Assembly: GCA_938015435.1 (NCBI GenBank)
Contig: CALLPN010000026.1
Span: forward strand, 1 to 43,901
Direction of reading: 5' to 3'
DNA length: 43,901 bases
Source: an uncultured Saprospiraceae bacterium
GTDB taxonomy: Bacteria; Bacteroidota; Bacteroidia; Chitinophagales; Saprospiraceae
The notes beneath the pieces are model-generated. The model saw only the letters and a program-made list of their open reading frames with translations. It searched no databases and was not told the origin of the DNA. A program made the translations under genes and the position numbers. This document shows, one piece after another, positions 43,001 through 43,901 of the stretch. Numbering within the stretch: the first letter of the stretch is position 1; every line of letters starts with the position of its first letter.

Positions 43001-43901
43001 TATCTACCATACTAATATTTGCAAAGTCGGTACTTGTATTTCCGCAATTGTCGGTAGCTGTAAATATTACAGTTATGACTTGATTACATGTAGTAGGAGT
43101 TGTGAGAGTCGCATAATTATTAGTAACTATTAGATCTCCACAATTATCGGCTGATTGGTAGTTCATCAGCCATTGGTTGATGATACTCGTATTGTCATCT
43201 GCACCACAGCTAATCAATAAATTAGCAGGCGCAGAAATTGTTGGGTCAGTTGTATCTTCTATGATATAATCTAATTCAATCAAATTCGAAATCATACCAC
43301 AATCATCTTCTACCCAGAAGTTGACAGTGTACATTCCGATGTCATCGGCACAAACACCATTTTGAATAAATGAAGATTGTGAGTAATCATTATGCCAAAC
43401 GTAAGATCCACAAGTTTCAGTAATGTTAGCATCAGGAATATTACCATTGTCTGCTAACCATCCCAATAGACCATCTACATTTCCATTGCCATCACATTCT
43501 ACGATTACATCTGTTGAGAAGGCTGCGATAATTGGATCAGTCGTATCTTCTATAATCACATTCGATCTACAAGTCGAGGTATTTCCAGCAGCATCAGTTG
43601 CAGTGAATTCATATATCGTTGTACTTGTTCCTCCACATTGATCAAGTGTTGCAATTATTTCGTTTGTCACGTTAACTGAAGTCATTGCCGCAGGACAATT
43701 ATCTATTGCTGTAGTACTTGCAATCCAAGCTGTAATCGCAGTTGAATTACCTGCATCTGCACATTCCAAAGTAAGGTCAGGAGCACAAGTTAATTCTGGT
43801 GCTTCACAATCTTCAACTATTACATTGAAAGAACAAGTAGATGAATTTCCTGCTCCGTCAACTATAGTATAAGTTACTATGGATACTCCAAGATTAAATG
43901 T
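28014..43901 (-). CDS. Giant T9SS-secreted HYR/DUF11/P-domain/dockerin repeat protein (5' end outside window)
   Basis: The frame is open without a stop from 43901 down to 28014, at least 5,295 residues. There is no start in the window; the TTG near 43769 is an internal Leu codon. From the N-terminal side there are three super-repeats of 709-711 residues, each of eight HYR-like modules, then a shorter diverged copy. Four DUF11-like repeats of about 157 residues follow (35.8-33.9 kb), each with Asp-rich loops such as DGSDPDPDNNQDPDE. Next come two HYR modules enclosing a lamin-tail-like segment (about 33.4-33.0 kb), a P/Homo-B domain (about 32.8-32.45 kb), and more HYR modules. A dockerin repeat (ADINNDDKVSSGDIVQLRK, about 28.9 kb), a cohesin-like domain and a type A sorting domain (EPNPFITETSIEF to MKVE, 28014 to about 28270) end the protein. 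It is expected on the cell surface or in the matrix. Calcium-stabilised adhesion is inferred from the domains. Confidence 0.93.
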   Translation of the reverse strand, partial: TFNLGVSIVTYTIVDGAGNSSTCSFNVIVEDCEAPELTCAPDLTLECADAGNSTAITAWIASTTAIDNCPAAMTSVNVTNEIIATLDQCGGTSTTIYEFTATDAAGNTSTCRSNVIIEDTTDPIIAAFSTDVIVECDGNGNVDGLLGWLADNGNIPDANITETCGSYVWHNDYSQSSFIQNGVCADDIGMYTVNFWVEDDCGMISNLIELDYIIEDTTDPTISAPANLLISCGADDNTSIINQWLMNYQSADNCGDLIVTNNYATLTTPTTCNQVITVIFTATDNCGNTSTDFANISMVDNDAPTIMSVPTDLFIECDGLGNVARINTWVGIKAGMVVDDNCDSDVTITGVPGSIIDGCGSTSVIAYTFTALDDCGNSVSEIAYVHIQDTTPPILTLPTANNNVDCNANVTASLNAWIASASALDGCGGFTFVNSSLINEIESCSGTNTFITRTYAFTATDDCNNESLISTADFIIEDTTPPVITAPTNLTLECGDNVALAVTAWLENYTVVEACQDVTITTDFNLDDVPNLCDGDPYTVTWTVTDACGATTSDDADIIITPDTTDPTFINCPTNLTVNVDAGQCDANVIYSTPTADDCNVATVAFTSGIISGQTFPLGDTPIVFTATDGCGNTSTCEFVITVIDSDEPSIECPSNEVIQCNDIGTCTWVSNESVAPIGLDDCPSAAITHEVSGVTTVAAGAMGSVTGTTFNLGVSIVTYTIVDGAGNSSTCSFNVIVEDCEAPELTCAPDLTLECSDAGNSTAITAWIASTTAIDNCPAAMTSVTVTNEIIATLDQCGLTSTTIYEFTATDAAGNTSTCRSNVIIEDNTDPIITAFSSDVTVECDGNGNVDGLLGWLADNGNIPDANVTEECGTFTWHNDYSQASFEAAATCSDDLGMYTVNFWVEDECAAISNLIELNYIIEDTTEPTIIAPADLVINCGDDANESIINQWLQQYNAADGCSDFNVINDYTTLTIPTTCVIGMNMITVTFTVTDDCTNTATDMATITVVDNEQPVIMAPPTDLVVECTSATRSADIAAWEAVFGNGTAVDNCADPVTLSFSEGIIDEMCGGTSTTQYTFVASDDCGNSVTTFANLIVIDETAPILTLPIAINTFECDAVGTGLEDWIASASSIDDCGGSVLITTALISETSSCDTDLHTNITSTYQFIATDECGNISTGQADFIIEDTTPPAITAPADLVLECGDDVSLLIGQWLENYIVVEACQDVIVTNNFDSANVPNLCDGAAYTVTFTVTDACGATTFDTADITVIPDTTPPTFTNCPTDLTVNVDIDLCASNVIYSTPIANDCNGIMSVTQTAGIASGSTFPLGTTTIQFTAIDNCGNETTCDFNIIVVDTDTPSIDCPSNDVVQCADANTCVWTSDDSVAPIGLDNCPNATITFEVTGATTIMNGEEDATGEIFNLGTSIVTYTMTDETGNISVCSYAVIVEDCQAPEITCADNLTLECADSDIVADIAAWVALTTATDNCPMNSSPIAVTNEIIATLEQCGNTSTTIYEFTATDSAGNKSTCRANVIIEDTTDPIIVTTAMDLIVECDGNGNVDQLLTWLENNGGIADTDITEECASFSWMNNYSSVSFTQNTICADDIGMYTVMFWVVDECGNISNMIELDFIIEDTTIPTIAAPADLIINCGDDANGSIINQWLQQYNAADGCSNITVVNDFASLILPTTCVDGMNTITVTFTVSDDCTNTAMAAATITIVDNEKPVIMSPPTDLIVECTSVTMEADIANWEAVFGNGTAVDNCADPVTLTFTAGTVDPMCGGTSTTQYTFVAADYCGNSVTTFANLIVIDETPPNLTLPTATNTFECDAVGNGLTDWIASASATDDCGGTISITTALLFEVESCNSTNTEITSTYQFIATDECGNKSTGQADFIIEDTTPPVITAPENLVLECGDDVSLLIGQWLESYTVVEACQDIIVTNNFDSASVPNLCDGDAYTVTFTVTDACGATTSDIADITVIPDTTPPTFTNCPTDLTVNVDIDLCASNVIYSTPIADDCNGIMSVTQTAGIASGSTFPLGTTTIQFTAIDNCGNETTCDFDIIVIDTDTPSIDCPSNDVVVCTDPLTCMWISDASVSPVGVDNCPDAMITYTISGATTVMNGTDDAATEIFELGTSIVTYTMEDGTGNISTCSFNVVVNDCEEPVLVCAADLTLECADPNNATLISAWIATTTATDNCPVASTSVTVTNKIIATLEQCGGTNTTIYEFTATDTAGNTSVCRTNVIIEDTTDPIIATAAIDLTVECDGNGNVDELLTWLANNGGIANTDVTEECGIFNWKNNYNAVAFAANATCADDIGMYKVMFWVEDECANTSNMIELNFIIEDTGVPTLNVPNDLVLECSNVSNQSLINNWLSLANAIDICDPDVTLINTGLGAIVPDCSGTGVYTITFTATDDCGNTVSEDATVTLLDTQSPIITLMARDSIVECDGAGNTAALTEWLNLNGRAMAVDSCTEIIDLTWANELVNTIENCGTTTEMIYQFTAKDDCDNISVATQASFITIDTTNPMINVEAMPMTVECDGSGNTTELQVWLNNNGGATATDICNPVLTWNYDIMSENDLCGITGDNTYLFTVTDNCGNTSTSVSIFTIEDSTPPVMICCPAFDISLDASGTAIIDVDDIDCGSNDACSVDNDLTRSISQTLFTDVHLGPNTVTLTVTDACGNSNTCEVIVTVTEEPVIGIAKRAVSVINNADGSKDIIYEFNIQNYGDVVLDSIQVIDDLSATFPAPCTPTVTLITSDDFIINADYNGIDEVELLEGNVTLDLGDKGSILITVNVDDCGTNNGPFLNEATVTALSPSGTPIEDNSVDGSNPDPNGDTDPVEQSPTPVSFEANPVIGIAKREVSVELMDNGCTEVVYEFNIENYGDLIIDSIQVIDDLEAAGFASCTSFTTNLTSDDFTVNIGYNGMGNNELLNGLDDLPIAESGAILLTVEACGCPGGTTISNTAIITGESPTGIEVIDDSVDGSDPDPDNNQDPDEASPTITGLDIDPIIGLAKRVVNVINNADGSANVTYEFNIENLGDITIDSLQVIDDLVTTFDPCVDISITALTSDDFTIDANYDGEAFVNMLTGSDDIEPGDEGSILLTVNIDGCGTATGPFNNQAIIEGLATDGSYVFDISTNGSDPDPDGNNTPDEMETTPVEFANESLIGVSKRVSSGPTLSTTGCYDITFEIRVQNYGTVDAANIQVAEDLAAVFGAGDIWNVTSIESEEFAVNTAFDGMGINNLLIGNDVLTSTAEGNEGAIYLTINVCPDGLTASYFNSVITTGTAPDGTPLMDESHDGSNPDFDNDGNPNNDTEPTPFQLNCAVPQFTNCPRPPVIVDAPEGWCSSFVNYSAPQAEAQCGLDTIRQLDLTGFSSGSLFPVGRTRQTFVAYDIFGNASDTCIIDVIVNDFHTPPSISCPVDATVNSDAGKCGARVNGIEPFDVLDNCPDNLNVSYMVTDESGTIIHCGLDDASGVEFPSGTNIVKYKVQDQPLLLITEVQHDGLEASIELTNFGAASVNISGLVFAREGESDIEFTVPEITILSPGEVYTQNMGIVDANAPVGYYAYFMNYQIDGVALFAYTPTNFTFTGDISSANIYRPFTCDTDSNADWNAISSCAGESFGILNPDLQISPDNGTTTSLQSEGPSMEMCEFAVTVIDREPAFCAELSEKEYPSTDTPLLILEGACTESIITINDNFTLSDVNIIDLEGAYPDMGDLSISLTSPRGTIVMLLDGQCPGEADFDISLDDESNNVITALACSPLGASDTSQPLNPLYNFYGENAQGDWTLQMFGDDLVLGKLNNWTLQLGELQTYSQTDTLLSNDPGLCSAEFTSIHPIAADACGQGSIVVNFEDVNAPSGSASVSLVEPITLPGGGPVIGGEEVTYNFAVGITEVIYTLTDGSGNISTCSYQVTVIDDEDPVFIGNGDGLTDGCQDINIALEGGQCATQITYPNLLGLDNLDDDGNAVSPQVTDNCAMESLLFDPAPGFSFSAGNTLVTVTIFDASGNSTTCSFNVNVTEFQVEDGAALICNGNINLSLDQNCTAEITSSMLLEGSDYACFDDYDVTLTDDAGTLIGTSQEGTNFVGLDHVGQSVTATVCSTGSITNCCSTQILVELKLIPEVEYPADTLIFCNNDITPDSLGYPEILTCEQDINITYSDNFEDFGLCNNPRAEIIRTWTITDESNHVLQGTQTITIGSFDLDNVEFPEDQTIETALDCNDVSNDPTLLHPDNTGYPLINGQEIQLESDGLCMASWNWDDQILFVCDGSYLILRKWFVFDMCAPVENLVNPIEHYQVIKILDTTPPVFTECPEDVVVSSDPWTCSASYTIPDFNGFIEDNCGGLKEVTVTVSLGTVIKNDDGTFELTNMTAGDHLVRIRAKDYCSNYAECSFTITVKDLAAPQVICLQQIVVGLTSPGEATLYPESVDNGSYDGCSNIFMQVYRDTDNCDRPENLIPGDFVEFCCEDLIDTFHMVTLRVWDDADGDGIFGSDGDQYSECDVQVFVQEKILPTINCPMEITINCDDDKDDLAITGTASVESSCSNRTMSYDDITTNLNDCGIGFIIRVWSVDGTNVTCDQRINVEGYSPFDGNIVWPSDFEGDCLDNVDLMSPIIDSGFCDLLGWNVIVDTFNFTDGVCYKILRNYRVIDWCTYDPNNPSNGGIWTHTQTIKISDTTAPIIDNCESINVDLLANGCLGDVEVSMSATDMACGINEPLFWTYQVDTDWDGDFDIQGSVYGDSISVTLENLITATYNIVWDVTDGCGNESSCTQEITIRDGKAPAPYCYADLAIVLMDGSGSTGIWATDFNVASTDNCTAPEDLVYSFSGDSFVPSITYTCADIENGVAQVFDLEMWVMDESGNQAFCMVQIEVQDNLNLCVDSVNGIVGVEGRIATEDEKTMKDVEVLIETFYAEYPHVDSTDVLGEYSFPTNPANYNFELTAKRNTSYLEGVSTLDLILIQDHILFFNPFTSPYKVIAADINNDDKVSSGDIVQLRKLVLGVIDSIPNSSWRFVDSNHEFFDIQEPFPFPEMLEYDELMETIDHADFVAVKIGDVNQSFNPGFTGIGTADARSENDYVINISQLPIENEQVRLEFRASETGVIKGLQTQISSSASISSFASGSIELNEGTMYQPENEEVRIAWNHLIGSYVTKNEILFTLDVDASEVSDRDIQFITTQMRPEIYTGETIEIRDLTIQWIDRSDISEYKLYQNEPNPFITETSIEFSIAKESDVTITIYDATGKVYKTITNLYSTGEHTVLIKSEGLPPTGILYYKLEAGDFEGVRSMMKVE
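33920..35815 (-). repeat. Four tandem DUF11-like repeats in the giant gene
   Basis: Four copies of about 467-480 bp (roughly 157 residues) start with PVIGIAKRAV, PVIGIAKREV, PIIGLAKRVV and SLIGVSKRVS. Each carries a YEFNIxNYGD-type strand and an IQVIDDL helix, and ends in an Asp-rich loop (DGSNPDPNGDTDPVE and relatives) that may bind calcium. Confidence 0.85.
35815..37511 (-). repeat. Diverged, shorter super-repeat unit D
   Basis: About six HYR-like modules remain (LTLECADPNN, LTVECDGNGN, LVLECSNVSN, DSIVECDGAGN, PMTVECDGSGN and a canonical HYR ending). The first two match units A-C well and the later ones differ. This marks the edge of the repeated zone before the DUF11-like block. Confidence 0.75.
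37512..39641 (-). repeat. Super-repeat unit C of the giant gene (2,130 bp)
   Basis: The unit is 710 residues with the same eight modules. The 99 bp at 37719-37817 in its last module pair are identical to 39849-39947 in unit B, exactly 2,130 bp apart. Confidence 0.88.
39642..41774 (-). repeat. Super-repeat unit B of the giant gene (2,133 bp)
   Basis: The unit spans 711 residues with the same eight-module order as unit A, for example VTVECDGNGN, LVINCGDDAN, LVVECTSATR, LVLECGDDVS and LTVNVDIDLC. It ends at the EIFNLGTS phrase that corresponds to the start of unit C. Confidence 0.88.
41775..43901 (-). repeat. Super-repeat unit A of the giant gene (2,127 bp)
   Basis: Measured from the TFNLG phrase at 43901 to the same phrase at 41774, the unit is 709 residues. 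It contains eight modules recognisable by LTLECADAGN, VIVECDGNGN, LLISCGADDN, LFIECDGLGN, NNVDCNANVT, LTLECGDNVA, LTVNVDAGQC and NEVIQCNDIGTC. Its first 214 bp match unit B with three differences. It is cut at its N-terminal side by the window edge. Confidence 0.88.

Noticed and set aside
43767..43769. A TTG at 43769 as the start of the giant gene
   Set aside because: The frame stays open to the window edge, and the residues before it (DCEAPELTCAPDLT) match the same position in the next repeat, so it is an internal Leu codon.
28014..43901. Tandem repeats that could be mistaken for a CRISPR array or satellite DNA
   Set aside because: The periods are whole codons, the repeats are hundreds of bases long and translate into related protein modules in one frame.

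Overview
The window is an AT-rich chromosomal segment of a Bacteroidota bacterium, most likely a Saprospirales-type organism. The evidence is several type IX secretion system (T9SS) C-terminal sorting domains, very large HYR-type repeat proteins ending in dockerin plus sorting domain, a DUF1800/DUF1501 gene pair, many short lipoproteins, and -7 boxes of the Bacteroidota type TAnnTTTG. I see no rRNA, tRNA, CRISPR array, insertion sequence or phage module. All functional calls come from reading motifs; no database search was run.

Layout. 1-3756 (minus strand): the start of a secreted protein cut by the window edge, a small secreted protein, and a 658-residue secreted endonuclease I with lamin-tail, Calx-beta-like and sorting domains. 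4554-10835 (plus): a tight DUF1800-DUF1501-848-residue gene set whose third product carries a c-type haem motif and calcium-binding-type repeats, followed by a small protein resembling tail-fibre C-termini. 10968-15014 (plus): a lipoprotein, an AraC-type regulator, a small membrane protein and a four-domain lipoprotein (two ABM-like plus two SnoaL-like domains), closed by a clear terminator. 15241-19622 (minus): a Cys-rich eight-module T9SS protein and, 5 nt behind it, a UPF1/IGHMBP2-like helicase. 19800-23194 (plus): a dockerin/T9SS protein paralogous to the C-terminus of the giant protein, and an OmpA-type lipoprotein. 23304-27896: membrane proteins, a DM13 lipoprotein, an outer-membrane barrel protein and a WYL regulator with a GyrI-like protein.

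28014-43901 (minus) is one open reading frame with no stop that runs off the window: at least 5,295 residues. It is built of 8-module super-repeats of 709-711 residues, then four DUF11-like repeats, a lamin-tail-like segment, a P-domain, more HYR modules, a dockerin and a sorting domain. Parts of neighbouring super-repeats are nearly identical at DNA level, which suggests recent duplication or gene conversion and makes the copy number uncertain in any short-read assembly.

Most of the window therefore encodes exported, surface-bound or secreted proteins. The most interesting items are the giant protein and its non-canonical Trp-containing modules, the DUF1800/DUF1501/haem-protein set, and the ABM2-SnoaL2 fusion lipoprotein beside an AraC regulator.
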